A model generated the notes under the pieces. The model had not been told where the DNA came from, searched no databases, and saw nothing but the letters and a program-made list of their open reading frames with translations. Below, piece by piece: positions 9,417 to 18,669 of a DNA stretch of 64,000 bases. Source of the stretch: Acetoanaerobium noterae. GTDB lineage: Bacteria > Bacillota > Clostridia > Peptostreptococcales > Filifactoraceae. A program made the position numbers and the translations under genes. Positions within the stretch are counted from its first letter, which is position 1. The number at the start of each line of letters is the position of its first letter. The DNA lies in assembly GCF_900168025.1 (NCBI RefSeq), contig NZ_FUYN01000008.1, positions 1-64,000 on the forward strand, in the 5' to 3' direction.

Positions 9417-10469
9417 ATGAAATTTAAATCATCACTAGCAAAGTTTATATTAATATCAATGGTATTAACTTCATCATATCAAATATCAAACCCTGTTTTT
9501 GCTGAGGCTATAGCAGATAGCTGGGCAAAGCCATCTGTAACAGCAATGGAAAAAGCTAATCTAATTCCTGGAGCATTAAAAGATGATGCAGACCTTACAA
9601 AGAATGTATCAAGAGAGGAATTTGCAGAGCTTATAACAACATATTACAACGCTGTAGAAAAGCAAACTAGTATTCCATCGCCATCAGAATCAAAGTTCAC
9701 TGACACAAAGAATCCTCTTATTGTAATGGCAAATAAGCTAGGTATTGTTGGTGGATATCCTGATGGTTCATTTAAGCCATATAATAACATCACTAGACAA
9801 GAGATAGCAGTTATGGCAAACCAAGCTGAAAAGCAGCTGACAAATATAGGGCAAACTAAGAATGTAGATAAGTTTTCAGACAAGGCAAAGATAGCTGACT
9901 GGGCAAAAGAAAGCGTAGGCTCATTATCAAATGCAGGTGGAATAGGCGGATATCCAGACGGAACATTTAAGCCTACAAACAATATGACAAAGCAAGAAGC
10001 AATAGCTCTAGTATCAAATCTAGCCGCAAAGGCAGGTTTAATAGAAAAGCCAACTGCTCCAACTCCGCCAGTGGCACCTATAGGCGGATCAGTAACTGAT
10101 ATCCCATCAACTCCAACAGGAGTTTTAAATGAGGCTCAAGAGAAACTTGTAGTCGATGGTATTTTAGCAATACCAAACATGACTCGAGCTTTGTGGGATA
10201 AGCAAGTCGCTGTATATGAAGAAGCCGCTAGAGGACATATGGCTAATCGATTCGTAGAAAAAGCCGTACCACCTAGTGGAACAAAATGGCTTGTAAATAA
10301 AGACACTGTCCATGAGGTTGGTATCCCTGGTATAGCTGGATTGGAAGTAAAGACAGATAACGGAACTTTATACTATAGAGTATTTCAAGTAGGAACGTCT
10401 TACGAAAACGGTGGAGTGAGATTAACTACTGAAGTGAATTATAGAACCGAATGGCAAAGGTTAGAATAG
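9417..10469 (+). CDS. S-layer homology (SLH) domain surface protein
   Basis: A 350-residue exported protein. A signal peptide (residues 1-29, cleavage after VFA) is followed by three SLH modules at about 33-85, 88-145 and 150-205. The second and third carry the GGYPDGSFKP and GGYPDGTFKP signatures and ITRQE/MTKQE motifs. SLH modules bind pyruvylated secondary cell-wall polymer. A Pro-rich linker (about 208-232) leads to a 115-residue C-terminal domain that I do not recognise. AGGAGG precedes the ATG. It is the first gene of a plus-strand pair in a minus-strand neighbourhood; the next gene begins 10 bp downstream. Confidence 0.88.
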   Translation: MKFKSSLAKFILISMVLTSSYQISNPVFAEAIADSWAKPSVTAMEKANLIPGALKDDADLTKNVSREEFAELITTYYNAVEKQTSIPSPSESKFTDTKNPLIVMANKLGIVGGYPDGSFKPYNNITRQEIAVMANQAEKQLTNIGQTKNVDKFSDKAKIADWAKESVGSLSNAGGIGGYPDGTFKPTNNMTKQEAIALVSNLAAKAGLIEKPTAPTPPVAPIGGSVTDIPSTPTGVLNEAQEKLVVDGILAIPNMTRALWDKQVAVYEEAARGHMANRFVEKAVPPSGTKWLVNKDTVHEVGIPGIAGLEVKTDNGTLYYRVFQVGTSYENGGVRLTTEVNYRTEWQRLE

Positions 10470-10479
10470 GAGGTAGACT

Positions 10480-10899
10480 ATGAAAAAGTTAAACAAACTA
10501 TTAAGTTTATTTCTTGTTTTAACATTACTTGTACCAATGTTAAACGTGGCATCAGCAGAAGAATTTGACCCACACACTTCTTATCCACTACTTACAGAAG
10601 AGGGCAAATACTTCAACATCGAAAATAGCCCCAATTCGATGGGTGGAGTCAAAGACACCATAGATTTTCTTACAACTATAGGTGCCGATGGAAACGAAGT
10701 CAATCAAGCAGCAACCTTCTCAGTTGTATCCACAGGAAACTACACCGCAGGAAACTTATCATGGAAGACAACCAGAATAGTAGTAGCAATACATTTTTTC
10801 GACCCAGCTACAAATAAAATGACACGTATGGGATATCAGTTCAGGCCAGATGAATTAATCATGGCAAACAATGCAACAACCACAATAACCATATCTTAA
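10480..10899 (+). CDS. Small secreted protein of unknown function
   Basis: A 139-residue product with a clear signal peptide (residues 1-26, cleavage after ASA). The mature part is about 113 residues, rich in Thr, Asn and aromatic residues, with alternating hydrophobic stretches (WKTTRIVVAIHFFDP and TTTITIS) suggesting a beta sandwich. No cysteine and no known motif were seen. It lies 10 bp after the SLH gene with its own AGGAGG, so the two are almost certainly co-expressed and the SLH protein may anchor it. Function not recognised. Confidence 0.75.
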   Translation: MKKLNKLLSLFLVLTLLVPMLNVASAEEFDPHTSYPLLTEEGKYFNIENSPNSMGGVKDTIDFLTTIGADGNEVNQAATFSVVSTGNYTAGNLSWKTTRIVVAIHFFDPATNKMTRMGYQFRPDELIMANNATTTITIS

Positions 10900-10980
10900 A
10901 AGTGTTCAATTTCATTTATTTTTAAAAACACCTAAGTTATCAATCTATAATACTGAAACAACAAATTTATTCACAATAGA

Positions 10981-11040
10981 AAAATCCTAGATTAAGCTCT
11001 ACTTTTATACACTTGTAGATGCTTTGTTATCTAGGATTTT
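10981..11040. terminator. Bidirectional terminator between converging genes
   Basis: AAAATCCTAGAT (10981-10992) pairs with ATCTAGGATTTT (11029-11040), with further internal pairing AAGC/GCTT and CTAC/GTAG. It sits between the convergent secreted-protein gene and toxin gene and probably serves both. Confidence 0.65.
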
Positions 11041-11068
11041 ATAATTATCTAGCTTAATAACTTTTGAA

Positions 11069-11332
11069 CTAGTCATAAATATTTTTTCTGTGCCCTATAT
11101 CTACTACTATAATAATTATCGTGTCATCATCAATTTCACATATTACTCTATAATCTGCAATACGATATCTCCAAAATCCTTTTAAATTAGCAGATAGAGC
11201 CTTTCCTTTTGCTCTAGGTTCTTCTAAAGTTTCAAGATTTCTAAGATATCGTACAATTAGTTTTTGAACGGACTTGTCTAATTTTTTTAACTGCTTTAAG
11301 CTATCTTCTGAATAAATTAATTTATAACTCAT
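11069..11332 (-). CDS. RelE/ParE-family toxin
   Basis: An 87-residue type II toxin-antitoxin toxin of the RelE superfamily. The pattern is complete: N-terminal YKLIYSEDSLKQLKKLDKSVQK helix pair, LSANLKGFWRYRIADYRVICEI beta sheet and C-terminal IIIVVDIGHRKNIYD. RelE-type members cleave mRNA in the ribosomal A site; the basic and aromatic residues R55, R57, R62 and H81 are in the expected places. The ATG overlaps the antitoxin stop as ATGA. Confidence 0.88.
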   Translation of the reverse strand: MSYKLIYSEDSLKQLKKLDKSVQKLIVRYLRNLETLEEPRAKGKALSANLKGFWRYRIADYRVICEIDDDTIIIIVVDIGHRKNIYD

Positions 11333-11541
11333 ATACCAAGTTCCTTTTCTACTTCATCAGCAGAATAAAAACTCATTTTTTCTTTTTTATCTAAATAGTC
11401 TTTTACTAGCTTTAAATCATATTCATCTTCTATTTTTTCCAGTGCTGCTTGTCTCAAAAACTCTGATACACTTTGTTTTTTTATGGCTGCAAATTTTTTT
11501 ATTAAATTCTCATCTTCTGAACTACATCTTATTGAAAGCAT
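11329..11541 (-). CDS. RelB-type ribbon-helix-helix antitoxin
   Basis: A 70-residue antitoxin. The N-terminal MLSIRCSSEDENLIKKFAAIKKQSVSEFLRQ pattern is a ribbon-helix-helix DNA-binding domain. The acidic C-terminal part (DKKEKMSFYSADEVEKELGI) would wrap the toxin. The ATG at 11541 lies nine bases after AAAGGAG; an in-frame TTG at 11544 is less likely. It is upstream of and overlaps the toxin gene. A palindrome in the promoter predicts autoregulation. Confidence 0.85.
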   Translation of the reverse strand: MLSIRCSSEDENLIKKFAAIKKQSVSEFLRQAALEKIEDEYDLKLVKDYLDKKEKMSFYSADEVEKELGI

Positions 11542-11562
11542 CAATTTTCACTCCTTTTATTT

Positions 11563-11593
11563 ACATTGTAATACAATGTATTACAAAAAACAA
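11563..11593 (-). promoter_or_regulatory. Antitoxin promoter with embedded operator
   Basis: On the minus strand TTGTTT (11593-11588) and TACAAT (11570-11565), 17 bp apart, form a promoter. Two overlapping inverted repeats fill it: TTGTAATA/TATTACAA (11566-11573 and 11579-11586) and ACATTG/CAATGT (11563-11568 and 11574-11579). Binding of the antitoxin or the complex here would block RNA polymerase. Confidence 0.65.
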
Positions 11594-11636
11594 GTGGAGT
11601 AAAAATTTATTAGGTATAATAATCTCTAAAATTAAC

Positions 11637-11667
11637 AAATCCCCAAGCCATAATGACTTGGGGATTT
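11637..11667 (-). terminator. Terminator after rpsI
   Basis: AAATCCCCAAG (11637-11647) pairs with CTTGGGGATTT (11657-11667). It is located 20 bp past the rpsI stop and ends the ecf-truA-rplM-rpsI transcript. Confidence 0.7.
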
Positions 11668-11687
11668 TGATATAAATATAATCGATA

Positions 11688-12080
11688 TTAACGCTTAGAG
11701 AACTGTGGCGCTCTTCTAGCTGCTTTAAGACCGTATTTCTTTCTCTCTTTCATTCTAGAGTCTCTTGTTAAGAATCCAGCTGATTTAAGAGTTGGTCTAA
11801 GTTCAGCATCTACTTTAAGTAGTGCTCTTGAGATACCGTGACGAATTGCTCCAGCTTGACCTGTAAATCCTCCGCCTTCTACTTTTACTATTACATCATA
11901 TCTTCCTAGAGTTTCAGTAATAGTTAGAGGTCTCATAACCTCTCTCTTTTGAGTTTCATAACCGAAATACTCGTCAAGAGTTCTTCCATTTATTGTAATG
12001 TTTCCCTCGCCTGGTAATAGTCTTACTCTAGCGACAGAGCTTTTTCTTCTTCCTGTTCCGAAATATTGTACTTTTGCCAT
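11688..12080 (-). CDS. rpsI: 30S ribosomal protein S9
   Basis: The 130-residue product has the usual [16 protein letters not shown] start and [12 protein letters not shown]-type core (here [10 protein letters not shown]). The basic C-terminal tail ends in RAPQFSKR, which reaches toward the P-site tRNA. It is 24 bp downstream of rplM, the usual pair, and is the last gene of the operon before the terminator. Confidence 0.97.
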   Translation of the reverse strand: MAKVQYFGTGRRKSSVARVRLLPGEGNITINGRTLDEYFGYETQKREVMRPLTITETLGRYDVIVKVEGGGFTGQAGAIRHGISRALLKVDAELRPTLKSAGFLTRDSRMKERKKYGLKAARRAPQFSKR

Positions 12081-12104
12081 GAAAAAATCCTCCCTTCTCT
12101 CAAA

Positions 12105-12533
12105 CTATATGTTTAAAGTCTCAACGCTTTGTGCTGCATGAGTATGCTCGTTACCTGCAAAAATTCTTAGTCTCTTCATCATTGGAGCTCTAAGTTTATT
12201 TTTAGGTAGCATTCCTCTTACAGAAAGCTTGATGATTTCTTCAGGCTTTTCTTGTTGAAGCTTTCTAAAGTTAGTTTCTTTCATATTACCGATATAGCCA
12301 GTATGTCTTCTATAGATTTTATCGTCAGTTTTGTTTCCTGTTACTACCACCTTGTCAGCGTTTACTACGATAACAAAGTCCCCACCATCAACGTGAGGTG
12401 TGAAAGTCACCTTATGTTTTCCTCTAAGTAATCTTGCGATTTCTGTAGAAATTCTACCAAGCGTCTTTCCTTCTGCATCTATAAGGTACCATTTTCTAGT
12501 AACCTCAGAAGGTTTAGATATATAAGACTTCAT
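12105..12533 (-). CDS. rplM: 50S ribosomal protein L13
   Basis: A 142-residue L13, recognised by RKWYLIDAEGKTLGRISTEIARLLRGKHK and the VVVTGNK and MLPKNKLR motifs. L13 is an early assembly protein of the large subunit. A 100-bp gap separates it from truA, leaving room for a leader or internal promoter. GGAGG precedes the ATG. Confidence 0.97.
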   Translation of the reverse strand: MKSYISKPSEVTRKWYLIDAEGKTLGRISTEIARLLRGKHKVTFTPHVDGGDFVIVVNADKVVVTGNKTDDKIYRRHTGYIGNMKETNFRKLQQEKPEEIIKLSVRGMLPKNKLRAPMMKRLRIFAGNEHTHAAQSVETLNI

Positions 12534-12633
12534 TTATTTTCCTCCTTACCAGATTCTTACTAATTAGTTGGTTGTATATAAAGTCCGGGGCATTGGACAA
12601 CTTATCTACACATACCAATATATTGTAATATAC

Positions 12634-13383
12634 TTAGGATTTAATGTCAAGATTATAACTTACTTTTTTTAGAAAAAGTCCTTGAGGTGGAGCAGTTGGT
12701 CCTGCGAAGCCTCTATCTCCTGTCATTAGTGCCTTTTGTATATCGTACCTAGTTGATTTCTTGCCAAGTTCTATTAGTGTTCCTACTATAATTCTGACCA
12801 TGTTATATAAAAAACCATTTCCAGTAAACTCAAATTCTATTATATCATTTTCTTTAGTAATTTTTATATCGTATATTGTTCTTATTGTAGTTTTTACGGA
12901 TGAGCCACTACTGGAAAAGGCTTTAAAGTCATGCTCTCCTATTAGTAGCTTTGCCATAGTTTTAATTATATCTAGGTCCAAGTCTTCTCTGACATGATAA
13001 GCATAGTTTCGCTCTATCGGTCTTCTAACTGGTGTATTTAAAACTCTATATCTATAGGTTTTTACTTTCGCGCTATATCTAGAATGAAACTCCTCTGGCA
13101 CCTCTATGCTATTTAATATTACAATGTCGTCAGGAAGGTTGGTGTTGAGCGCTACAGCAAATTTTTCAGTAGGTATAGTAGAGTCTGTGTGAAAGTTTGC
13201 AACTTGACCTAGAGCATGCACTTTTGCATCAGTTCTCCCTGAGCCATAAATATCTGTTTGTTTTTTTGTGACCTTGTATATAGCTTTTTCTATCTCTTCT
13301 TGAACGCTAGCAGCATTTGGCTGTCTTTGCCAACCATTATAATTGGTTCCATCGTATTCAATTAAGATTAGAATATTTCTCAT
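12634..13383 (-). CDS. truA: tRNA pseudouridine(38-40) synthase TruA
   Basis: The 249-residue enzyme isomerises uridines 38-40 in the anticodon arm. The catalytic aspartate is D52 in YGSGRTDAKVHALGQ. IEYDGTNYNGWQRQPN at the N-terminus and the GNGFLYNMVRIIVGTL motif near the C-terminus are diagnostic. It overlaps the ecfT stop by one base (TAATG), so translation is coupled. Placement between ecfT and rplM is standard in Firmicutes. Confidence 0.97.
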   Translation of the reverse strand: MRNILILIEYDGTNYNGWQRQPNAASVQEEIEKAIYKVTKKQTDIYGSGRTDAKVHALGQVANFHTDSTIPTEKFAVALNTNLPDDIVILNSIEVPEEFHSRYSAKVKTYRYRVLNTPVRRPIERNYAYHVREDLDLDIIKTMAKLLIGEHDFKAFSSSGSSVKTTIRTIYDIKITKENDIIEFEFTGNGFLYNMVRIIVGTLIELGKKSTRYDIQKALMTGDRGFAGPTAPPQGLFLKKVSYNLDIKS

Positions 13384-14186
13384 TAGATTCCCACCCAGCG
13401 CATAGCAACTATTACGCCTAGATATATTACTATTATAGTAGATGCTACGTAGTCTTTAGTAGAAAAATTTATCTCTTTCATTCTAGTTCTTCCATCTCCA
13501 CCTCTATAGCATCTAGCTTCCATAGCCATGGCGAGTTCATCAGCTCTTCTAAATGCACTGATAAATAATGGTACTAGAAGAGGAATAAGCCCTTTTGCTC
13601 TTTTTATCATATTTTTACTTTCAAAATCTGCTCCTCTAGCCATTTGAGCTTTCATTATTTTATCAGTTTCATCCAAAAGAGTAGGTATGAATCTAAGCGC
13701 TATAGTCATCATCATCGCTAGTTCATGAGCTGGTACTTTGATTACTCTAAGAGGATTTAGTAGCTTTTCTATACCATCTGTCAGCTCTATAGGTGCTGTA
13801 GCTAGAGTTAGTACAGAGGTTCCTATTATAAGAAATACTAATCTTAAGAGCATAAAGCTACCTTGAGTTACCCCTTCTCTTGTAAGCTTCAAAAATCCAA
13901 ACGACCATATAGGCTCTCCTGGACTTAAGAATGCATTTATAGAAAAGGTCAATATAAGCAATATCCAAAGTGGTTTTAAGCCTTTTAGAATGTATTTTAA
14001 TGGTATCTTTGATACTTTTATTATCACAAGTAAGAAAGCTAATATAAGGGCGTAGGGAGCAAAGGTATTTATGACAAATAAAGATATCATAAAGATAAAG
14101 GTGAATAGTATCTTTACTCTGGGATCTAATCGGTGAATTATGGAATCTGTAGGGTAGTACTGTCCTATTGTTATATCTTTAAGCAT
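13383..14186 (-). CDS. ecfT: ECF transporter transmembrane subunit EcfT
   Basis: The 267-residue membrane scaffold joins the two EcfA ATPases to exchangeable vitamin-binding S components. Several hydrophobic helices lie between residues 25 and 120 and a last one near 245-262. The two cytoplasmic coupling motifs are present as [10 protein letters not shown] and [14 protein letters not shown]. It overlaps ecfA2 by 8 nt. No S component is encoded nearby, which suits the shared group II ECF arrangement. Confidence 0.94.
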   Translation of the reverse strand: MLKDITIGQYYPTDSIIHRLDPRVKILFTFIFMISLFVINTFAPYALILAFLLVIIKVSKIPLKYILKGLKPLWILLILTFSINAFLSPGEPIWSFGFLKLTREGVTQGSFMLLRLVFLIIGTSVLTLATAPIELTDGIEKLLNPLRVIKVPAHELAMMMTIALRFIPTLLDETDKIMKAQMARGADFESKNMIKRAKGLIPLLVPLFISAFRRADELAMAMEARCYRGGDGRTRMKEINFSTKDYVASTIIVIYLGVIVAMRWVGI

Positions 14187-15042
14187 CCTTCTTACTCCTT
14201 AAAATTCTAATTATTTCTTCCTTTACCTCTTCTATTGTCATTCTGTCCTCAGCTATATCAAACCCTTTTTCTCTGAGTGCTTTTACTAGCTCTACTACTT
14301 TTGGTACTCCTAGTCCTATTTCTTTTAATCTAATCTCATGCTTGAATATCTCTCTAGGCGAGCCTACGAATTCTATTTGTCCTCTATTCATAACGATAAT
14401 TTTGTCGACTAATTTCGAAATATCTTCCATAGAGTGAGATACGAGTATTATTGTGGTATTATGTCTTTTGTGAATTTCTTTTATCTCCTGCAAGATTTCA
14501 TCTCTACCTCTTGGGTCTAGTCCAGCTGTAGGCTCATCTAAAATAAGAACTTCTGGCTTCATAGCTATTACCCCAGCTATTGCTACCCTTCTTCTTTGAC
14601 CTCCAGAAAGCTCAAAAGGCGACCTTTCCTTTAGAAGCTCAAAATCTAAGCCCGTAATTTCCATAGCTTCTCTTACTCTTACATCAATTTCTTCTTCTGA
14701 AAGTCCCAAGTTACCAGGGCCAAAAGCGATGTCCTTATATATTGTTTCTTCGAAAAGTTGATACTCAGGGTATTGAAATACAAGTCCTACGTTTTTTCTA
14801 ATTTCAATAAGCGAGGTTTCTTTTTTTGTGATATCAAGTCCATTTATAAGTATAGTGCCTGATGATGGCTTAAGCAGTCCGTTAAGATGCTGTATGAGAG
14901 TTGACTTTCCTGAACCTGTATGACCTATTAGTCCAATAAACTCTCCTTTTCCTATCTCAAGATTTACTCCATTTAGAGCTGTGCTTTCAAATGGAGAGCC
15001 TGGATTATAAACATGAACTAAATCTTTTATAACTACTGACAT
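14179..15042 (-). CDS. ecfA2: ECF transporter ATPase EcfA2
   Basis: A 287-residue ABC ATPase with Walker [13 protein letters not shown] signature [13 protein letters not shown], Walker [14 protein letters not shown] and H-loop LVSHSMEDI. It pairs with EcfA1 to power vitamin uptake through EcfT. It overlaps ecfA1 by 10 nt and ecfT by 8 nt. The choice of A1 or A2 follows gene order and the longer second copy. Confidence 0.94.
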   Translation of the reverse strand: MSVVIKDLVHVYNPGSPFESTALNGVNLEIGKGEFIGLIGHTGSGKSTLIQHLNGLLKPSSGTILINGLDITKKETSLIEIRKNVGLVFQYPEYQLFEETIYKDIAFGPGNLGLSEEEIDVRVREAMEITGLDFELLKERSPFELSGGQRRRVAIAGVIAMKPEVLILDEPTAGLDPRGRDEILQEIKEIHKRHNTTIILVSHSMEDISKLVDKIIVMNRGQIEFVGSPREIFKHEIRLKEIGLGVPKVVELVKALREKGFDIAEDRMTIEEVKEEIIRILRSKKDA

Positions 15043-15863
15043 AATCTGTTCACCATCTCTTCCACAGTGAGAATATCATCTTCAATATCTATATTCTCAT
15101 TTCTTAGCTCATATGCTAGTTCTGTCATCTGAGGAACATCTAGCCCTAGTTTTTTTAATTTATCTACTTGCTTGAATATTTCTCTAGGCTTTCCTTGCAT
15201 TATAAGCTTTCCATCTTCCATTACACATACTCTATCAGCATTTACTGCTTCTTCCATAAAGTGAGTGATATGAATGACAGTTATTTTATCTTCTTTATTA
15301 AGTCTATATACGGTATCCATTACTTCTTTACGCCCTCTTGGGTCTAGCATAGCAGTGGGTTCATCCATGATGATGCATCTAGGTTTCATCGCTATTATTC
15401 CTGCTATTGCGATTCTTTGCTTTTGTCCTCCAGATAAAAGGTGAGGGGCTTTTTTTGCAAACTCACTCATCCCTACATTTGCAAGAGCTTCATCTACTCT
15501 TTTTCTTATTTCTTTTGGTTCTATTCCTAGATTTTCTGGTCCAAATGCCACATCCTCTTCCACTACAGTAGCAACTATTTGGTTATCTGGATTTTGAAAT
15601 ACCATTCCAGCTGTTTGTCTTATATCAAAAGTATTTTCTAATACCGAGGTATCTAATCCATCTACATATACTTTCCCAGAGGTCGGAAGCAGTATAGCAT
15701 TTAAGTGTTTTGCAAGCGTAGATTTTCCAGAGCCATTATGACCTATCACAACTAGAAATTCTCCTTCGTGTACGTCTAATGTCACTTCATCTATTGCTTT
15801 TACTACTCTTTCTCCATCTGTATATTCATAGGTGAGATTATCAATTTTTATAATTGGCTTCAT
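15033..15863 (-). CDS. ecfA1: ECF transporter ATPase EcfA1
   Basis: A 276-residue ABC ATPase with Walker [10 protein letters not shown], signature [13 protein letters not shown], Walker [14 protein letters not shown] and H-loop HITHFMEEA. It is first in ecfA1-ecfA2-ecfT-truA-rplM-rpsI. The operon normally follows rplQ directly. Here a plus-strand island and a terminator intervene, so a separate promoter in 15864-16040 is needed. Confidence 0.94.
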   Translation of the reverse strand: MKPIIKIDNLTYEYTDGERVVKAIDEVTLDVHEGEFLVVIGHNGSGKSTLAKHLNAILLPTSGKVYVDGLDTSVLENTFDIRQTAGMVFQNPDNQIVATVVEEDVAFGPENLGIEPKEIRKRVDEALANVGMSEFAKKAPHLLSGGQKQRIAIAGIIAMKPRCIIMDEPTAMLDPRGRKEVMDTVYRLNKEDKITVIHITHFMEEAVNADRVCVMEDGKLIMQGKPREIFKQVDKLKKLGLDVPQMTELAYELRNENIDIEDDILTVEEMVNRLCQ

Positions 15864-16171
15864 TATTTTCTCCCTTTTAATTACTAAGCTTAATTATGCC
15901 TAACCTTAATATTAACATATTTTTACTCTCTTTTAAATATTACATACGTATTTGGTACTATAATTAACCATAAAAATATTTTTAGTTAGGAAGAATTTTT
16001 TACAAAGTGTAACTTAGCAGAAATATCAATATAGTCATATATTGTGTTATAATATCTAAAAGTAAAACTTTCTTATTTTATATAGTAAAAATCTATTTCA
16101 ATAATAGTTTGATATAAATTCTATACCAAGTCTTTATCAACTCATTGGAAAATATAAAAGGAGGTGCTTAT
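15864..16171. promoter_or_regulatory. Divergent intergenic region with extended -10 promoter
   Basis: A 308-bp AT-rich gap between ecfA1 (minus) and the YARHG gene (plus). On plus, TGTTATAAT at 16045-16053 is an extended -10 element without a good -35, predicting a leader of about 110 nt for the YARHG gene. No minus promoter for ecfA1 stands out, although one must exist. No ORF or structured RNA was recognised. Confidence 0.45.
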
Positions 16172-17089
16172 ATGCCAGAAAATAATTTACCTACTGATTC
16201 AGAACTAAAAATAGACGATTTGTTTAAGAATATAGATGAATTAATTTTAAAACGAAATTTTGACGAAGCTTTTAATTTAGTTGAAGAAAATAGAGCTTAC
16301 ATAACAAAATTTGCAAATGTAAAGCAGCAGCTTTTATTGAATAAATACCACACTAAAATTTTGTTTGAACTTACTCTAATGGCTTATGAAGTCGAAAAGG
16401 ATGCAGATAAATTTTTAAATCTTTTCGAAAAAAACAGAGATTTTTTCGAAGTGCATTTAGATAAGCCTAAATATAACAGGTTGCTAAGATATACCTCAAA
16501 TATCAAAAAAAATCGTAGAAAAAAGAAGCTTAATATTATTATTCCAGTGGCTTTTTTCTTAGTTGCTCTACTTATTTATGGTGTAGCTACAATGGATATT
16601 CTTCCTAAAATATCATTTAATGAAATTTATTCCTCTGTAGCTGAGAAGTTTAAATCTGATAAACCCGATGATGATGCTGATACTCCTGTACCTAACGATG
16701 ATTCAGCTGAAGATAATGCAGAGCCAGATTCTGGTGGTGCTTCTAATGAGGATGAAGCTATTTCTGAGAATAATTCTTCTGATGGCGGTTCTTCTGATGG
16801 CGCTCTAGATGAAGATTATCTGCTTCCTAGCAGTACAAAGGAGCTTACTCTTGATGATATTATTGGAATGAGCTCAAAGGATTTAAGACTTGCTATTAAC
16901 GAGATGTATGCCAGACATGGATATTATTTTGGCCCAGGAGCCAATCAGCGCTACTTTGACGAAAAGCCTTGGTACAATCCTGATATGAGTATTAAAAGTC
17001 CTAACGACATTGTTGAGAATTTTACCGAAATAGAAAATAAGAATCTGTCATTTCTTGCTACTCAAGAAAGACGATTAAAAAACAACTAG
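16172..17089 (+). CDS. YARHG-domain membrane protein
   Basis: A 305-residue protein. The start is the ATG at 16172 because AAAGGAGGT ends six bases upstream; an in-frame ATG at 16145 lacks a site. A cytoplasmic N-terminal part of about 120 residues, rich in charged helices, precedes one membrane helix (IIIPVAFFLVALLIYGVA, about 129-147). A highly acidic, Ser/Asp/Asn-rich extracellular linker (about 165-215) and a C-terminal YARHG domain (MYARHGYYFGPGANQRYFDEKPWY) follow. YARHG domains are extracellular and presumed cell-wall associated. It is inserted, in opposite orientation, between rplQ and ecfA1. Confidence 0.85.
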   Translation: MPENNLPTDSELKIDDLFKNIDELILKRNFDEAFNLVEENRAYITKFANVKQQLLLNKYHTKILFELTLMAYEVEKDADKFLNLFEKNRDFFEVHLDKPKYNRLLRYTSNIKKNRRKKKLNIIIPVAFFLVALLIYGVATMDILPKISFNEIYSSVAEKFKSDKPDDDADTPVPNDDSAEDNAEPDSGGASNEDEAISENNSSDGGSSDGALDEDYLLPSSTKELTLDDIIGMSSKDLRLAINEMYARHGYYFGPGANQRYFDEKPWYNPDMSIKSPNDIVENFTEIENKNLSFLATQERRLKNN

Positions 17090-17100
17090 GAGGTAAGAAT

Positions 17101-17196
17101 ATGAAAATACTGTATAAGAGCTTGTTTATTATATCCTTTATTCTTTTACTCGTGAGCATGGGACTACTTGTTGCAAAAGTTTTCTTTATGAAGTAA
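17101..17196 (+). CDS. 31-residue single-pass membrane microprotein
   Basis: A short open frame starting 11 bp after the YARHG gene, with a strong AGGAGGT seven bases before its ATG. It encodes MKILYKSLFIISFILLLVSM followed by GLLVAKVFFMK, a single hydrophobic helix with basic ends. The perfect ribosome binding site and spacing make translation likely. Function unknown; it may partner the YARHG protein in the membrane. Confidence 0.65.
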   Translation: MKILYKSLFIISFILLLVSMGLLVAKVFFMK

Positions 17197-17250
17197 TGAT
17201 TTGACTGCTAAAAGTTTTAGACCTTTTTATATTAAAAAATTACCCATTAA

Positions 17251-17291
17251 AAATACCCTTATCGAAAGCATCACTTTCGATAAGGGTATTT
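17251..17291. terminator. Bidirectional terminator between microprotein gene and rplQ
   Basis: Perfect 18-bp stem: AAATACCCTTATCGAAAG (17251-17268) with CTTTCGATAAGGGTATTT (17274-17291), with A and T runs on the two sides. It ends both the plus-strand island and the minus-strand rpoA-rplQ transcript. Confidence 0.85.
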
Positions 17292-17302
17292 TTATGTTTT
17301 AA

Positions 17303-17644
17303 TTAAACCAGTTCAATGATAGCCATTGGTGCGCCATCTCCACGTCTTGGTCCAAGTTTCATTATTCTTGTGTATCCACCTTTTCTTTCACTATACTTAG
17401 GTGCGATTTCATCAAATAGAGTTTTTACAACAGTTTCATCCATCATGTAAGCCATAGCTTGTCTTCTGGCATGAAGATCTCCTCTTTTACCAAGAGTAAT
17501 CATCTTTTCTACCATTCTTCTAGCTTCTTTAGCTCTAGTTTCAGTAGTTGTAACTCTTCCGTGCTTTAGTATGTCTGTAGCAAGGTTTCTAAGTACTGCT
17601 TTTCTGTGAGAAGAAACCATGCCTAATTTTCTGTACATTGCCAT
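17303..17644 (-). CDS. rplQ: 50S ribosomal protein L17
   Basis: A 113-residue L17, recognised by [24 protein letters not shown] and the C-terminal [21 protein letters not shown]. It lies 21 bp after rpoA and is the last gene of the long ribosomal transcript, directly before the terminator. Confidence 0.97.
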   Translation of the reverse strand: MAMYRKLGMVSSHRKAVLRNLATDILKHGRVTTTETRAKEARRMVEKMITLGKRGDLHARRQAMAYMMDETVVKTLFDEIAPKYSERKGGYTRIMKLGPRRGDGAPMAIIELV

Positions 17645-17665
17645 TGTTAATATCCCTCCTTTTCC

Positions 17666-18607
17666 CTAGTCTTCACTTGGCTTAAGGCTGAATCCAAGCT
17701 CTTCTAGCTTTTGAATAACTTCTTCTAGGGATTTCTTTCCTAGGTTTCTAACTTTCATCATATCATCTTCTGTTTTCTCAGTTAATTCTTCAACCGTGTT
17801 GATACCAGCACGCTTAAGGCAATTGTATGATCTAACAGATAAGTCAAGTTCTTCTATTGTCATTTCAAGAGCTTTTTCTTTTTTATCTTCTTCTTTTTCA
17901 ACCATAAGCTCAACTTCGCCTAAATGGTCAGTAAGATCGATAAATAGGTTTAGATGCTCAACTAGTATTTTTGCTCCTAAGGAAACACCCTCTTGAGCTC
18001 CTATACTTCCATCTGTCCAAACTTCTAAAACTAATCTTTCAAAATCAGTTCTAGTACCTACTCTTGTATTTTCAGTCAAATAGCTTACTTTATGAACAGG
18101 TGTATATATAGAATCTACTGGGATTACTCCAATTGGCATATCATCAGATTTGTTATTCTCAGCAGAAACATAGCCTCTGCCTTTATCTACATTGATTTCC
18201 ATGTATAGCTTAGCATCCTCAGAAAGCGTAGCTATATGTAAATCTTTGTTTAGAATTTCAACATCTGGTGGACAAATAATATCTCCAGCTGTTATTACAC
18301 CTTCACCAGTATGCTCTATTTTTAAAGTTCTAGCTCCATCAGAATCCATTTTCATAGAAAGCTCTTTTAGAGTTAATATGAGTTCAGTAACATCCTCTTT
18401 CACACCAGGAATCGTAGAAAATTCGTGTAGTACGCCATCTACTTTAATAGATGTAACGGCAACACCAGGAAGAGAGGACAAAAGTACTCTTCTTAGTGAG
18501 TTTCCTACAGTTATACCGAATCCTCTTTCCAATGGTTCTAAAGCGAATTTACCATAGTTTTCTTTAAGCTCCAACACTTCTATACTTGGCTTTTCGATTT
18601 CTATCAC
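17666..18607 (-). CDS. rpoA: RNA polymerase alpha subunit
   Basis: A 313-residue alpha subunit. The N-terminal dimerisation and assembly domain (about 1-230) includes [24 protein letters not shown] linker of charged residues ([12 protein letters not shown]) leads to the C-terminal domain (about 245-313), which has the helix-hairpin-helix [18 protein letters not shown] that contacts UP elements and activators. Standard position between rpsD and rplQ. Confidence 0.98.
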   Translation of the reverse strand: MIEIEKPSIEVLELKENYGKFALEPLERGFGITVGNSLRRVLLSSLPGVAVTSIKVDGVLHEFSTIPGVKEDVTELILTLKELSMKMDSDGARTLKIEHTGEGVITAGDIICPPDVEILNKDLHIATLSEDAKLYMEINVDKGRGYVSAENNKSDDMPIGVIPVDSIYTPVHKVSYLTENTRVGTRTDFERLVLEVWTDGSIGAQEGVSLGAKILVEHLNLFIDLTDHLGEVELMVEKEEDKKEKALEMTIEELDLSVRSYNCLKRAGINTVEELTEKTEDDMMKVRNLGKKSLEEVIQKLEELGFSLKPSED

Positions 18608-18669
18608 TAATAAACCCTCCTTGTAAAATAATTTAAAAAGATCACCGAGGGTACTAATCTTAGGTGCGG

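Noticed and set aside
12545-12610. L13 leader RNA upstream of rplM
   Set aside because: A leader is possible in the 100-bp truA-rplM gap, but only a 4-bp GTCC/GGAC pairing was found by eye; too weak to list.
15864-16040. Vitamin riboswitch upstream of ecfA1
   Set aside because: The stretch is AT-rich without conserved TPP, FMN or cobalamin motifs, and general EcfAAT modules are rarely riboswitch-controlled.
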